Assembly (NCBI RefSeq): GCF_900091605.1
Contig: NZ_FMCQ01000001.1
Coordinates: 691,860-755,859, forward strand
Length of the DNA stretch: 64,000 nt
Direction: 5' to 3'
Source of the DNA: Micromonospora tulbaghiae
GTDB taxonomy: Bacteria; Actinomycetota; Actinomycetes; Mycobacteriales; Micromonosporaceae
Below the pieces are notes generated by a model. It was not told where the DNA came from, did not search any database, and was given only the letters and a program-made list of their open reading frames with translations. The position numbers and the translations under genes are program-made. Positions 8,957-17,290 of the stretch are shown here, one piece after another; the first letter of the stretch is position 1; every line of letters starts with the position of its first letter.

Positions 8957-9747
8957 GGCACGAGCCCGGCGTCGGCGGCCCGGCCCAGCAGCGCCTCCAC
9001 GGCGGCGAAGCCGGCCCCTCCCAGGTCGGCGGTGAACTCGTTGACGTAGAGGCCGATGTGCCGGTCCACCACGTCGGGCTCCATCTCCTGCGCGTGCGCG
9101 AGGACGTACTCGCGGCTGGCCTCCGGGTCGGCCCACGCCTGGCGTACCGACTCGCGGATCCACGCGGCGGCCTCGACCGGGTCGAGAGCGCCCCGGCGGG
9201 CCAGGATCGCGCCGAGCGGGATCGGTAGCCCGGTGTCGCCCTCCCACCACTCGCCCAGGTCGACCAGAGCGGTCAGCCCGTGCCGCGGGTAGGTGAAGCG
9301 CGCCTCGTGGATGACCAGGCCCGCGTCGTACCGGCCGGCGGCCACGCCCGGCATGATCTCGTGGAACGGCACCACCTCGATGCGCGCCGGGGCCTGGTCG
9401 GCCGCCCAGAGGCGGAACAGCAGGTACGCGGTGGTCCGCTCGCCGGGCACCGCCACCGTCGCGCCGGACAGGTCGGTCCGGTCACCCCGGGTCAGCACCA
9501 GCGGGCCGCAGCCGCGGCCCAGCGCGCCGCCGCAGGGCAGCAGGTGGTAGTCGTCGAGCAGCCAGGGCAGCGCGGCGTAGCTGACCTTCACCAGGTCGAA
9601 CGCGCCCCGCTCGGCGGCGGTGTTCGTGATGTCGACGTCCGCGTAGGTCACCTCCACCGGCGGCGCACCCGGCACCCGGCCGTGCACCAGGGCGTCGAAG
9701 ACGAACGTGTCGTTGGGGCAGGGGGAGATCGCCAGGGAGAGCGCCAC
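8917..9747 (-). CDS. mqnD: 1,4-dihydroxy-6-naphthoate synthase (futalosine menaquinone pathway)
   Basis: A 276-residue protein opening with the family signature ISPCPNDTFVFDALVHG and continuing with ADVDITNTAA, VKVSYAALP and GALGRGCGP, as in MqnD. The enzyme turns cyclic de-hypoxanthine futalosine into 1,4-dihydroxy-6-naphthoate in the cytoplasm, on the way to menaquinone. MqnB lies 2 kb away on the same strand, supporting a functional futalosine route; mqnA, mqnC and mqnE are not in the window. The C-terminal SSSRATAWTS stretch overlaps the end of the cold-shock gene and looks like a short tail beyond the usual domain. Confidence 0.9.
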   Translation of the reverse strand: MALSLAISPCPNDTFVFDALVHGRVPGAPPVEVTYADVDITNTAAERGAFDLVKVSYAALPWLLDDYHLLPCGGALGRGCGPLVLTRGDRTDLSGATVAVPGERTTAYLLFRLWAADQAPARIEVVPFHEIMPGVAAGRYDAGLVIHEARFTYPRHGLTALVDLGEWWEGDTGLPIPLGAILARRGALDPVEAAAWIRESVRQAWADPEASREYVLAHAQEMEPDVVDRHIGLYVNEFTADLGGAGFAAVEALLGRAADAGLVPQTSSSRATAWTS

Positions 9748-9781
9748 GGTCCCACCGTAACCCCGGCGCCCGGCCCGCCCG

Positions 9782-10492
9782 TCACGGCGTCCGGTGTGAC
9801 GTCCAGCCGTCCCGGTGCAGCCGTTCGATGCCGTCCAGCAGCAGGTCCAGCGCGAACTCGAACTCGAACTGGTCGTCGCAGCCCGGCCCGACGACGGAGT
9901 CGCCGTCGTGGGACGCCGCCGTGGCGATGGCCGCGAGGTTGGGAAAGCGGGCGGCCATCTCCGGCGGCAGATCGGCCGGCGCCTCGGGCACCGTCGCGCC
10001 GGACCGGCCGGCCTGCCGGGAGGCGTCGAACAGTTCCTGGCTGAAGCCCAGCACCCGGCTGCCCAGCGCGTGCATGACGTGGTGGGCCAGGTCGGTGGAG
10101 AACCCGCCCGCCCGCAACGCGCCGACAGTCGAGTCGAGGTAGGCGAGCACGGCCGGTGTGGCCATGGCCCGGGACTCGATCGCCAGCGAGGCCCAGGGGT
10201 GGCGGAGCAGCATCCGCCGCGCCGACAGGACGCGGCGGCGGATCGCCTGCTTCCAGTCGCCGGCGGCCGGCGGGTCGATCTCCGCGACGACGATGTCGAT
10301 CATGCCGTCGAGCAGTTCGTCCTTGTTGGCGACGTGTTTGTACAGGGCCATCGGCACGACGCCCAGATCCTGCGCGAGGTTGCGCATGCTGAGCGACTCG
10401 ATCCCGGTCCGGTCGGCGAGCGCGACGGCGGCACGCAGGACGCGATCCCTGGTCAGGGGTGCCCGGCGCACCGTCTCCACCCGCTCAGCCAT
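9782..10492 (-). CDS. TetR-family transcriptional repressor
   Basis: A 236-residue regulator. The N-terminal helix-turn-helix runs from LTRDRVLRAAVALADRTG to LAQDLGVVPMALYKHVANKDELLDGM, and the rest is a TetR C-terminal ligand domain of the TetR_C (tetracycline-repressor-like) type. I chose ATG 10492 (MAERVETVRR); the frame stays open upstream but runs through the operator region. It is divergent from the oxidoreductase gene, and the 116 bp between them carry two copies of a perfect palindrome, so it most likely represses that gene and itself. The ligand is unknown. Confidence 0.9.
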   Translation of the reverse strand: MAERVETVRRAPLTRDRVLRAAVALADRTGIESLSMRNLAQDLGVVPMALYKHVANKDELLDGMIDIVVAEIDPPAAGDWKQAIRRRVLSARRMLLRHPWASLAIESRAMATPAVLAYLDSTVGALRAGGFSTDLAHHVMHALGSRVLGFSQELFDASRQAGRSGATVPEAPADLPPEMAARFPNLAAIATAASHDGDSVVGPGCDDQFEFEFALDLLLDGIERLHRDGWTSHRTP

Positions 10493-10535
10493 GTCGTCCC
10501 CAGTCCTCCCGGTGGCCGTTGACACAGTAACCGCC

Positions 10536-10592
10536 TTGACTGGTGTACGCCGTACACCTAGCCTGGTCCCATCAGGGTGTACGCCGTACACC
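10536..10592 (+). promoter_or_regulatory. Promoter with two 17-bp TetR operators
   Basis: The palindrome GGTGTACGCCGTACACC occurs twice, at 10542-10558 and 10576-10592, 34 bp centre to centre. The first copy exactly fills the 17-bp spacer between TTGACT (10536-10541) and TAGCCT (10559-10564), a good -35/-10 pair for the rightward gene. The second lies just past the expected start of transcription. Binding of the neighbouring TetR protein here would block the promoter. A further TTGACA at 10519-10524 could serve another promoter. Confidence 0.85.
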
Positions 10593-10608
10593 AGGGAGGG
10601 AGTGGGAC

Positions 10609-11592
10609 ATGAAGGCGATCGTCCAGGACCGGTACGGCCCCCCGGAGACACTCATGCTCGCCGACGTCGAGACGCCCGCGCCCGGCCCCGGTGACGTCCT
10701 CGTCCGGGTCGAGGCCGCCGCGTTGAACGCGTACGACTGGCACGTCATGCGCGGCGACCCCCGGCTGTCGCGGCTGGCGCTCGGCCTCGGGCGGCCCCGG
10801 GCCCGCGTCCGTGGCCGCGACTTCGCCGGCCGGGTCCAGGCCGTCGGCGCCCAGGTGCGGCAGGTACGCCCCGGCGACGCCGTCTTCGGCGACCTGGGCG
10901 AGGCCGACGGCGCGTTCGCCGAGTACGTGCGCGTACCCGAGCACCTGGTCGCGCCGCGTCCGGCGAACCTGACGCCGGCGCAGGCGGCGGCCCTGCCGCT
11001 GGCAGGCGTCACCGCGCTCCAGGGGCTGCGCGACGCCGGGCAGGTCCGGCCCGGTCACCGCGTCCTGATCAACGGGGCCTCCGGCGGCGTCGGCACGCTC
11101 GCCGTCCAGCTGGCGAAGGCGCTCGGCGCGACGGTTACCGGCGTGTGCAGCACCCGCAACGTCGCGCTGGTCCGCTCGCTCGGCGCGGACCACGTGGTCG
11201 ACTACACCCGCGACGACTTCACCGGCGCGGGAGACCGCCACGACGTGGTGTTCGACCTGGTCGGCAACCGCTCCCTGACCGCGCTGCGGCGCGCGCTCAC
11301 GCCGGCCGGGACGCTCGTGCTCTCCGGCGGCGGCGTCTACCGCGGCGGCAGCCTGCTCGGCCCGATCGGGCTGCTGGCGCGGGGACGGCTGCTGGCGCCG
11401 TTCGTCCGGCAGCGCGTCGTCGTCCTCGCCACGTCACCCGGCCGGGCGCACCTCGACGCGCTGCGCGAGCACGCCGAGGCCGGCCGCCTCACGGCGGTCG
11501 TCGACCGCACCTACGCGCTGCACGAGGTGCCCGAGGCCGTCCGCTACCTCGAAGCCGAGCACGCGCGAGCCAAGGTCGTCATCACGGTCTGA
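10609..11592 (+). CDS. NAD(P)-dependent alcohol dehydrogenase / quinone oxidoreductase (MDR family)
   Basis: A 327-residue medium-chain reductase. It has a GroES-like N-terminal half and a Rossmann domain with the NGASGGVGTLAVQLAKALGA nucleotide-binding loop. The structural zinc cysteines of classical alcohol dehydrogenases are absent, which points to the zeta-crystallin/quinone-reductase branch. ATG 10609 follows a GGAGGGAG ribosome site. The two operators upstream indicate tight repression and induction by a small molecule, perhaps a toxic quinone or carbonyl compound. Confidence 0.88.
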   Translation: MKAIVQDRYGPPETLMLADVETPAPGPGDVLVRVEAAALNAYDWHVMRGDPRLSRLALGLGRPRARVRGRDFAGRVQAVGAQVRQVRPGDAVFGDLGEADGAFAEYVRVPEHLVAPRPANLTPAQAAALPLAGVTALQGLRDAGQVRPGHRVLINGASGGVGTLAVQLAKALGATVTGVCSTRNVALVRSLGADHVVDYTRDDFTGAGDRHDVVFDLVGNRSLTALRRALTPAGTLVLSGGGVYRGGSLLGPIGLLARGRLLAPFVRQRVVVLATSPGRAHLDALREHAEAGRLTAVVDRTYALHEVPEAVRYLEAEHARAKVVITV

Positions 11593-11617
11593 GGCCGTCC
11601 GTCCCCAGCCCGACGAG

Positions 11618-11648
11618 TTGTCCACAGGCTTGTCCACAGGTGGACAAG
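11618..11648. promoter_or_regulatory. DnaA-box-like repeats within a palindrome
   Basis: Two perfect TTGTCCACA nonamers lie at 11618-11626 and 11630-11638. A third, inverted and with one mismatch (GGTGGACAA), lies at 11639-11647. TTGTCCACA is the preferred DnaA box of high-GC actinobacteria. The second and third copies also form the palindrome CTTGTCCACAGGTGGACAAG (11629-11648). The site sits between two convergent genes, so a bidirectional terminator hairpin is the rival reading. Confidence 0.5.
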
Positions 11649-11649
11649 A

Positions 11650-12330
11650 TCAGTGGAGGGCGGCAGCGGCGGCGGTGAGCGCGGTGAACGCCTCGCGCAT
11701 GCGCCACGCGCTCCGGTCGCGCGGGCCGATCGGGTTGGAGACGGTCCGCAGCTCGGCGAAGGGCACACCGGCCTGGGCGGCGGCGACCGCCACGCCGTAC
11801 CCCTCCATGGCCTCGGCCACCGCGTCCGGGTGCCGTTCGGCGAGCGCCGCGGTGCTGGCGGCGGTGCCGGTCACCGTGCTGACGGTGAGCACCGTGCCGA
11901 CCGTGGCCCCCGGCAGCGCGGCGCGCAGACGGGCCAGCAGGCCCGGATCGGCGGGCACGGTCCGGCCGCCGCCCAGCAGCTCGGGAGGCATGCCCAGGTC
12001 CTCCACCGGGATGAAACCGGCCGGCGACTCGGCGCCGAGGTCGGCGGCGACGCTGCGGTCGGCGAGCACCGTGCCGCCCACCGCGACCCGGCCGGCGAAC
12101 CCACCGGCGATGCCCGCGCTGACCACCGCCCGGTACGGCCGCCCGGCCGCCTCGGCCAGCGCCAGCAGCCGTGCCGTGGCGGCCCCGGCGACGGCCGGGC
12201 CGACCCCGACGGGCAGCACCGTCACATCCGGCGGAGTCACGCGCGATGTCGTCCGGTCCGGTGCGGTGAGCCCGGCACGGATCGCCTCGGCCTCGGCCGG
12301 CACGGCCGTGACCACGAGCAAGCCGCTCAC
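11650..12330 (-). CDS. mqnB: Futalosine hydrolase
   Basis: A 226-residue nucleoside-phosphorylase-fold enzyme. It shows VVTAVPAEAEAI at the start, the SAGIAGGF loop, and VTGTAAS with EAMEGYGVAVAA, the signature region of MqnB. It cleaves hypoxanthine from futalosine in the cytoplasm, the step before MqnC in menaquinone synthesis. It starts at GTG 12330, whose bases overlap the TGA of the MFS gene upstream (GTGA), so the two are translationally coupled. Together with mqnD it marks the futalosine route in this organism. Confidence 0.9.
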   Translation of the reverse strand: MSGLLVVTAVPAEAEAIRAGLTAPDRTTSRVTPPDVTVLPVGVGPAVAGAATARLLALAEAAGRPYRAVVSAGIAGGFAGRVAVGGTVLADRSVAADLGAESPAGFIPVEDLGMPPELLGGGRTVPADPGLLARLRAALPGATVGTVLTVSTVTGTAASTAALAERHPDAVAEAMEGYGVAVAAAQAGVPFAELRTVSNPIGPRDRSAWRMREAFTALTAAAAALH

Positions 12331-13940
12331 GCCACCGGACCCCGGGGATCGCGCCGCTCGGTGTCCTCCACGGCGCCGGGACCGCCCACCGAGGAGGAGG
12401 GCCGGTAGATGTGGAAGCCGGGCGGCGCCAGCCCGTCGTCGTCCGGCGGGCCGGCGCGTTGGGGCGCCGGTGACGTGGGCGCCGGATCGTCGAACGAGGT
12501 GGCGGCCGGTTCCTCGGCCCGGGTGGCCTGCTCCGCCGCCAGCTCCTGGTCGCCGAGCGGACGGCCGACCAGGTGCTCACCGCGCAGCTTGCCCGCGACC
12601 AGCACCCCGCGTACGGCCACCAGCGCGGCCACCGCGGCGGCGACCGTCACGCCGATCAGGCCGGTGAACGGCACCAGCCCGAGCCCGCCCCCGGCCACGA
12701 ACGCCAGCATCAGCGCGGTCTCCGAGTGCGCGAACGAGCTGGCGCGCAGCCGCTCCGGGATGCGTTCCTGGATCGAGGCGTCCACGGCGAGCTTGGCGAT
12801 CCCGCTCATCATCGCGGCCACCAGGCAGAGCAGCCCCACCATGGGCAGCGAGAACTTCAGCGCGGCGAGCACCGCCACACCGGCCACCACGATCGTGCCG
12901 CTGGACTGGAGCGCTGTCGGCCGGTGGATGCGCAGCCGGGTGCCGATCGCGGTGGCCAGGAACGTGCCGACCGCCAGCGCGCCGCCGACCAGGCCCAGCG
13001 CGCCCTGGGCGCCGAGGTCGCGGCCGAAGAAGTCGGTGGTCAGGTCACCGGCCTTGATCGCGAAGGCCAGGAACAGCAGTAGGAAGCCGTAGAGCCCGCG
13101 CAGCGCCGCCGCGCCGATCAGCGTGGCGATCACCAACCGGCCGCTGGGACGGCCCCGGCCCAGCGGGCGCTCGCCGTCGCGGCGGCGCAGTGCGCGCAGC
13201 GGGTGCGGCATCCGCTCCGGCGGCTCGGAGTCGGCCTTCGGCGGCAGCCGGAGCGAGATCACCATGCCGATCAGGAAGATCACCGAGGCGACCCGCAGCG
13301 GCCACTGCGGCCCGAACCAGAACGCGGCCAGCCCGATCGGCGCGACGAGCGCACCGGCCACCGTGCCGTAGACGCTCGCGCGCGCCCCGACCTGGGACAG
13401 GCCCAGCCCTTCGGGGAGCAGCCGGGGGACCGCCGCCGAGCGGGCCACCCCGTACGCCCGGGAGAGCGCGAGCACGCCGAACGCCGCCGGGTAGAGCCCG
13501 AAGCCGCCGATGTAGTCGGAGATCAGCCAGGCCAGGAACGCCCGGCCCAGCATGGTGGCGGCGAGCGCGTACCGCCGGCCGTGGCGGAAGTGGTCGAGCA
13601 GCGGGCCGACCACCGGGGCGAGCATGGCGAACGGGACCATGGTCACCAGCAGGTAGAGGGCGACCTTGTTGCGGGCCTCGCCCAGCGGCACGTCGAAGAA
13701 GATCGTCCCGGCCAGGCCGATGGCGATGAGGGTGTCGCCGGCGCAGGAGAGCGCGTGCAGGTCGAACAGGCGGACCATGCCCACCTCGTTGCCGGCACTG
13801 CGGGCCCGGGCGGTGCCGGCCCGCCGGGTCATCCAGCGCCCGCCGTGCAGCGAGCCCCGCAGCAGCAGCCGGGTGGCGCGGATGGCGGTGCCGACGGTCC
13901 GCCCGAGGAAGGAGCGGCCGGAGCGGGAGGACAGCGCCAT
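12327..13940 (-). CDS. MFS transporter with long C-terminal tail
   Basis: A 537-residue membrane protein of the major facilitator type with about twelve hydrophobic segments, for example LYLLVTMVPFAMLAPVVGPLL and the ones after it. A cytoplasmic arginine-rich loop lies mid-protein. The last 90 residues are a soluble Pro/Glu/Asp-rich tail ending in PPGFHIYRPSSS. ATG 13940 is supported by GAGGA eight bases upstream. It overlaps mqnB by four bases, and this pairing in one transcript hints at a link with menaquinone or futalosine, which is only inference. The substrate is unknown. Confidence 0.85.
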   Translation of the reverse strand: MALSSRSGRSFLGRTVGTAIRATRLLLRGSLHGGRWMTRRAGTARARSAGNEVGMVRLFDLHALSCAGDTLIAIGLAGTIFFDVPLGEARNKVALYLLVTMVPFAMLAPVVGPLLDHFRHGRRYALAATMLGRAFLAWLISDYIGGFGLYPAAFGVLALSRAYGVARSAAVPRLLPEGLGLSQVGARASVYGTVAGALVAPIGLAAFWFGPQWPLRVASVIFLIGMVISLRLPPKADSEPPERMPHPLRALRRRDGERPLGRGRPSGRLVIATLIGAAALRGLYGFLLLFLAFAIKAGDLTTDFFGRDLGAQGALGLVGGALAVGTFLATAIGTRLRIHRPTALQSSGTIVVAGVAVLAALKFSLPMVGLLCLVAAMMSGIAKLAVDASIQERIPERLRASSFAHSETALMLAFVAGGGLGLVPFTGLIGVTVAAAVAALVAVRGVLVAGKLRGEHLVGRPLGDQELAAEQATRAEEPAATSFDDPAPTSPAPQRAGPPDDDGLAPPGFHIYRPSSSVGGPGAVEDTERRDPRGPVA

Positions 13941-14045
13941 GCGTCCCATCCTCGCCCATCCGCTCGGCGTGTGCCGCATCACCCGGAGACAATGACTCCG
14001 GGGAGTGCCTGTCGCCCGTGGACGGGCATGGGGAACAATGGTCGG

Positions 14046-14867
14046 GTGACCAGGCCCGCCTCCGCCCGCGCTCCCCGGCTCGACCAGGTTTGCGCCGCCG
14101 CCGTCGAGGTGGCCCGCGACGCGATCACCGAGGTGGAGCCGACCGACATCGGCGATCATCTCCAGGCGGTCGCCGAGGGTGACCGGGTGGTCACCCACTA
14201 CTTCGAATGCCGGATGGCCGGTTACCGCGGCTGGCGCTGGGCCGTCACGGTGACCCGGGTGCCGCGCAGCCGGCACGTCACCATCTGCGAGACGGTGCTG
14301 CTGCCCGGCCCGGACGCGCTGCTCGCTCCGGGCTGGCTGCCCTGGCAGGAGCGGCTCAAGCCGGGCGACCTGGGTCCGGGCGACCTGCTGCCCACCCCGG
14401 CCGACGACGAGCGGCTCGCCCCCGGCTACCTGCTCTCCGACGACCCGGCCGTGGAGGAGGCCGCCTGGGAGCTGGGCCTGGGCCGGGCCCGGGTGCTGTC
14501 CCGGGAGGGCCGCGCCGAGGCCGCCCAGCGCTGGTACGACGGCGACCACGGCCCGGACGCCGCGATCTCGGTCGCCGCGCCGGCCGCCGCCCGCTGCGGC
14601 ACCTGCGGTTTCTACCTGCCGCTCGCCGGTTCGCTGCGCCTGGCGTTCGGCGCCTGCGGCAACTTCTACGCCCCGGACGACGGCCGGGTGGTGAGCGCCG
14701 ACCACGGGTGCGGCGCGCACTCGGAGACGATGATCGAAGCGGCCGAGACGTCCGTCGACGAGCTGCCCACGGTGTACGACGACAGCGCGGTCGAGGCGAT
14801 GACCGTCAGCCGGGCCCCGGGCTCGGTGGCGACGGCCGAGCCGGCGGAGCCGTACGGCCACCCCTGA
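14046..14867 (+). CDS. DUF3027 family protein
   Basis: A 273-residue actinobacterial protein. The conserved core includes YFECRMAGYRGWRWAVTVTR, TICETVLLPG and GWLPWQERLKPGDLGPGD, and it closes with a cysteine-rich region (RCGTCGFYLPL, CGNFYAPDDG, DHGCGAHSE) that resembles a zinc-binding knuckle. The function of the family is unknown. The start GTG 14046 (VTRPASARAPRL) is chosen by family length. It faces the DUF2530 gene tail to tail, with four bases between stops. Confidence 0.88.
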   Translation: MTRPASARAPRLDQVCAAAVEVARDAITEVEPTDIGDHLQAVAEGDRVVTHYFECRMAGYRGWRWAVTVTRVPRSRHVTICETVLLPGPDALLAPGWLPWQERLKPGDLGPGDLLPTPADDERLAPGYLLSDDPAVEEAAWELGLGRARVLSREGRAEAAQRWYDGDHGPDAAISVAAPAAARCGTCGFYLPLAGSLRLAFGACGNFYAPDDGRVVSADHGCGAHSETMIEAAETSVDELPTVYDDSAVEAMTVSRAPGSVATAEPAEPYGHP

Positions 14868-14871
14868 CGGG

Positions 14872-15135
14872 TCAGGGCTGTCGCTGTGCGGCGGCCGCGC
14901 GGCGGCGACGCCGGTTGGCGTCGTGCCGCATCATCGTCGCCAGGCCGGGGAAGCCCCACAGGAAACCGGCCAGGCAGGTCCAGAGCCAGTTCTGACGCCC
15001 GGATTCGGTGAGCCAGTCCCGGAAGAAGGCCAGTAGCACCAGGCCGGCCACCGCCCAGGCGATCAGCCCGGCGACGGCGAACGGCACCATCGGCGGGTCG
15101 AGCGGCTCCGGCCGCGGCTGTTGCTCCTGTGACAC
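14872..15135 (-). CDS. DUF2530 small membrane protein
   Basis: An 87-residue protein with PEPLDPPMVPFAVAGLIAW, the hallmark of DUF2530, and two transmembrane helices (about residues 18-40 and 52-70). The C-terminal tail is arginine-rich (RRRRRAAAAQ). It starts at GTG 15135. The gap of 94 bp to the divergent permease gene must hold both promoters. No function is known for the family. Confidence 0.85.
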   Translation of the reverse strand: MSQEQQPRPEPLDPPMVPFAVAGLIAWAVAGLVLLAFFRDWLTESGRQNWLWTCLAGFLWGFPGLATMMRHDANRRRRRAAAAQRQP

Positions 15136-15229
15136 GGGCCCAGCGTACGTGATCGTTCTTCCCTGTCTGCCAGGTGATCTGGGACGATGCGCGCGACAAA
15201 ACCCGGCCGATGACCTAGATGAGGACCCG

Positions 15230-16711
15230 ATGTCCATTGCTCCGCCGCCGGATCACGGCACGCCGCCCGATCCCGCGCATCCACGTAACGCCTTCGACCG
15301 CTTCTTCCTGATCTCGGAGCGTGGGTCCACGCTGAGCCGGGAGCTGCGAGGCGGTTTCGCCACGTTCTTCACGATGGCGTACATCGTGGTGTTGAACCCG
15401 CTGATCCTGGGCAGCGGGAAGGACGGCGACGGCCGTTCGCTGGCCATTCCGGCGCTCGCCGCGGCGACGGCGCTGGTCGCCGGTTTGATGACCATCCTGA
15501 TGGGTGTGGTGGCCCGGTTCCCGATCGCGCTCGCGGCCGGCCTGGGCGTGAACGCGCTCGTCGCCTACGAGATCGCGCCGCAGATGACCTGGGCGGACGC
15601 GATGGGCCTGGTGGTCATCGAGGGTGTGCTGATCGGCATCCTGGTGCTCACCGGACTGCGTACCGCTGTGTTCCGCTCGGTGCCGACGCAGCTCAAGACC
15701 GCGATCGGCGTCGGTATCGGTCTGTTCCTGACGATCATCGGCCTGGTCGACGCCGGTTTCGTCCGGCGCGTGCCGGACGCGGCGAACTCCACGGTGCCGG
15801 TCGGGCTGGGCATCAACGGCAAGATCGTCAGCTGGCCGATGCTCGTCTTCGTGGTCGGCCTGCTGATCACGCTGGTCCTGGTGGTACGCCGGGTCCGGGG
15901 CGCGATCCTGATCGGCATCCTGGCCTCCACCGTGCTGGCCATCGTGGTCGAGGCGATCGCCAACGTCGGCCCGTCCTTCGTCGACGGCAAGCCGAACCCG
16001 AAGGGCTGGGCGCTGAACGTGCCCGAGCTGCCCAAACAGATCGTGGACCTGCCCGACCTGTCGTTGCTGGGCCAGTTCAACGTGCTCAACTCGTGGAGCC
16101 GGGTCGGCTGGCTGGTGCCGCTGATGTTCATCTTCACGCTGCTGATCACGGACTTCTTCGACACCATGGGCACGATGGTCGCGATCGGCCAGGAGGGGGA
16201 CATGCTCGACGAGACGGGCACCCCGCCGAAGGCCAAGGAGATCCTGCTCGTCGACTCGATCGCCGCCGCCGCGGGTGGCGCCGCCTCGGTGTCCAGCAAC
16301 ACGTCGTACATCGAGAGCGCCGCAGGTGTCGCGGAGGGCGCCCGGACCGGGGTGGCCAACCTGGTCACCGGCGCGTTGTTCCTGCTCGCCATGTTCCTGG
16401 CGCCGCTGTCGCTGATCGTGCCGTTCGAGGCCGCCTCGACGGCGCTGGTGGTGGTCGGCTTCCTGATGATGACGGCGGTCCGCACGATCGACTGGACCGA
16501 CTACGAGATCGCCATCCCGGCGTTCCTCACCATCGCGCTCATGCCGTTCACCTATTCGATCTCCAACGGCATCGGGGCCGGCGTGATCAGCTTCGTGCTG
16601 CTGAAGGTGGCGAAGGGTAAGGCCCGCGAGGTCCACCCGCTCCTGTACGGGGTCGCCGTGCTGTTCATCGTGTACTTCCTGCGCGGGCCGGTCGAGTCCG
16701 TGTTGCTCTGA
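15230..16711 (+). CDS. NCS2-family purine permease (AzgA-like)
   Basis: A 493-residue inner-membrane transporter of the AzgA branch of the NCS2 family, which imports hypoxanthine, guanine or adenine by proton symport. Visible signatures are FFTMAYIVVLNPLIL near residue 50, LAAGLGVNA, DFFDTMGTMVAIGQE and SSNTSYIESAAGVAEGARTG. ATG 15230 follows GAGGA. No purine-salvage gene is adjacent. A MarR regulator starts 61 bases further on, but it more probably belongs with the MFS gene after it. Confidence 0.9.
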   Translation: MSIAPPPDHGTPPDPAHPRNAFDRFFLISERGSTLSRELRGGFATFFTMAYIVVLNPLILGSGKDGDGRSLAIPALAAATALVAGLMTILMGVVARFPIALAAGLGVNALVAYEIAPQMTWADAMGLVVIEGVLIGILVLTGLRTAVFRSVPTQLKTAIGVGIGLFLTIIGLVDAGFVRRVPDAANSTVPVGLGINGKIVSWPMLVFVVGLLITLVLVVRRVRGAILIGILASTVLAIVVEAIANVGPSFVDGKPNPKGWALNVPELPKQIVDLPDLSLLGQFNVLNSWSRVGWLVPLMFIFTLLITDFFDTMGTMVAIGQEGDMLDETGTPPKAKEILLVDSIAAAAGGAASVSSNTSYIESAAGVAEGARTGVANLVTGALFLLAMFLAPLSLIVPFEAASTALVVVGFLMMTAVRTIDWTDYEIAIPAFLTIALMPFTYSISNGIGAGVISFVLLKVAKGKAREVHPLLYGVAVLFIVYFLRGPVESVLL

Positions 16712-16718
16712 CGCTGGT

Positions 16719-16769
16719 GAGCCTGGTCATAACGCATGTCGTTAGCCAGGCTCATTAGTTAAGCTAACG
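16719..16769. promoter_or_regulatory. Overlapping inverted repeats upstream of the MarR gene
   Basis: Two inverted repeats are interlaced: GAGCCTGG (16719-16726) with CCAGGCTC (16746-16753), and CGTTAGC (16740-16746) with GCTAACG (16763-16769). The second ends four bases before the MarR GTG start and is AT-richer than its surroundings, as expected for a MarR operator over a promoter. The first could also work as a hairpin terminator for the permease gene. Confidence 0.55.
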
Positions 16770-16772
16770 AGT

Positions 16773-17222
16773 GTGACGGAGCGGACGGTGACGGCGAAAC
16801 GCGTGCCACCGGCGCAGCTGGCCCCTCAGCTGCGAAATGCGATCACCCGGCTCAACCGGCGGGTCCGACAGGCCCGGCCGGTCGGCGACCTCACGGTCAC
16901 CCAGCTGTCGGCGCTCACCAGCCTCAATCTGGCGGGCGCCCTCACGCCGCGGGAACTGGCTGATGTCGAACGGGTGCAGCCGCCCACGATGACGAAGATC
17001 GTCTCGAAGTTGGAGGAGCGCGGCCTCGTGCAGCGTACCCCCCACCCGACCGACGGACGGCAGGTCATCCTGGCGGCGACCGAAGGGGGAAGGGCCGTGC
17101 TCGAACAGTTCGATCAGGCCCGTGACGAGTGGCTGGCCACCCGGCTGGCCGCGCTGACCGAGGACGAACGCGAAACGCTACGGCGGGCCGCGGACATCCT
17201 CCAGGGCATCGCTCGCGCCTGA
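16773..17222 (+). CDS. MarR-family transcriptional regulator
   Basis: A 149-residue winged helix protein: LTVTQLSALTSLNLAGALTPRELADVERVQPPTMTKIVSKLEERGLVQRTPHPTDGRQ is the recognisable MarR HTH and wing region (DGRQ wing tip). It probably controls the MFS exporter 68 bases downstream and itself through the inverted repeats upstream. The ligand is unknown. Starts at GTG 16773. Confidence 0.88.
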   Translation: MTERTVTAKRVPPAQLAPQLRNAITRLNRRVRQARPVGDLTVTQLSALTSLNLAGALTPRELADVERVQPPTMTKIVSKLEERGLVQRTPHPTDGRQVILAATEGGRAVLEQFDQARDEWLATRLAALTEDERETLRRAADILQGIARA

Positions 17223-17290
17223 CACCGCCGCCCGCGGTTCGCTTCGTCAGCTGTGGATGAAGCGTACCGACGCAAGGAGGCGCACCTAGA

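Noticed and set aside
15215..16636. 473-residue frame opposite the purine permease gene
   Set aside because: Antisense shadow rich in His/Asp/Arg; the plus strand encodes a convincing transporter.
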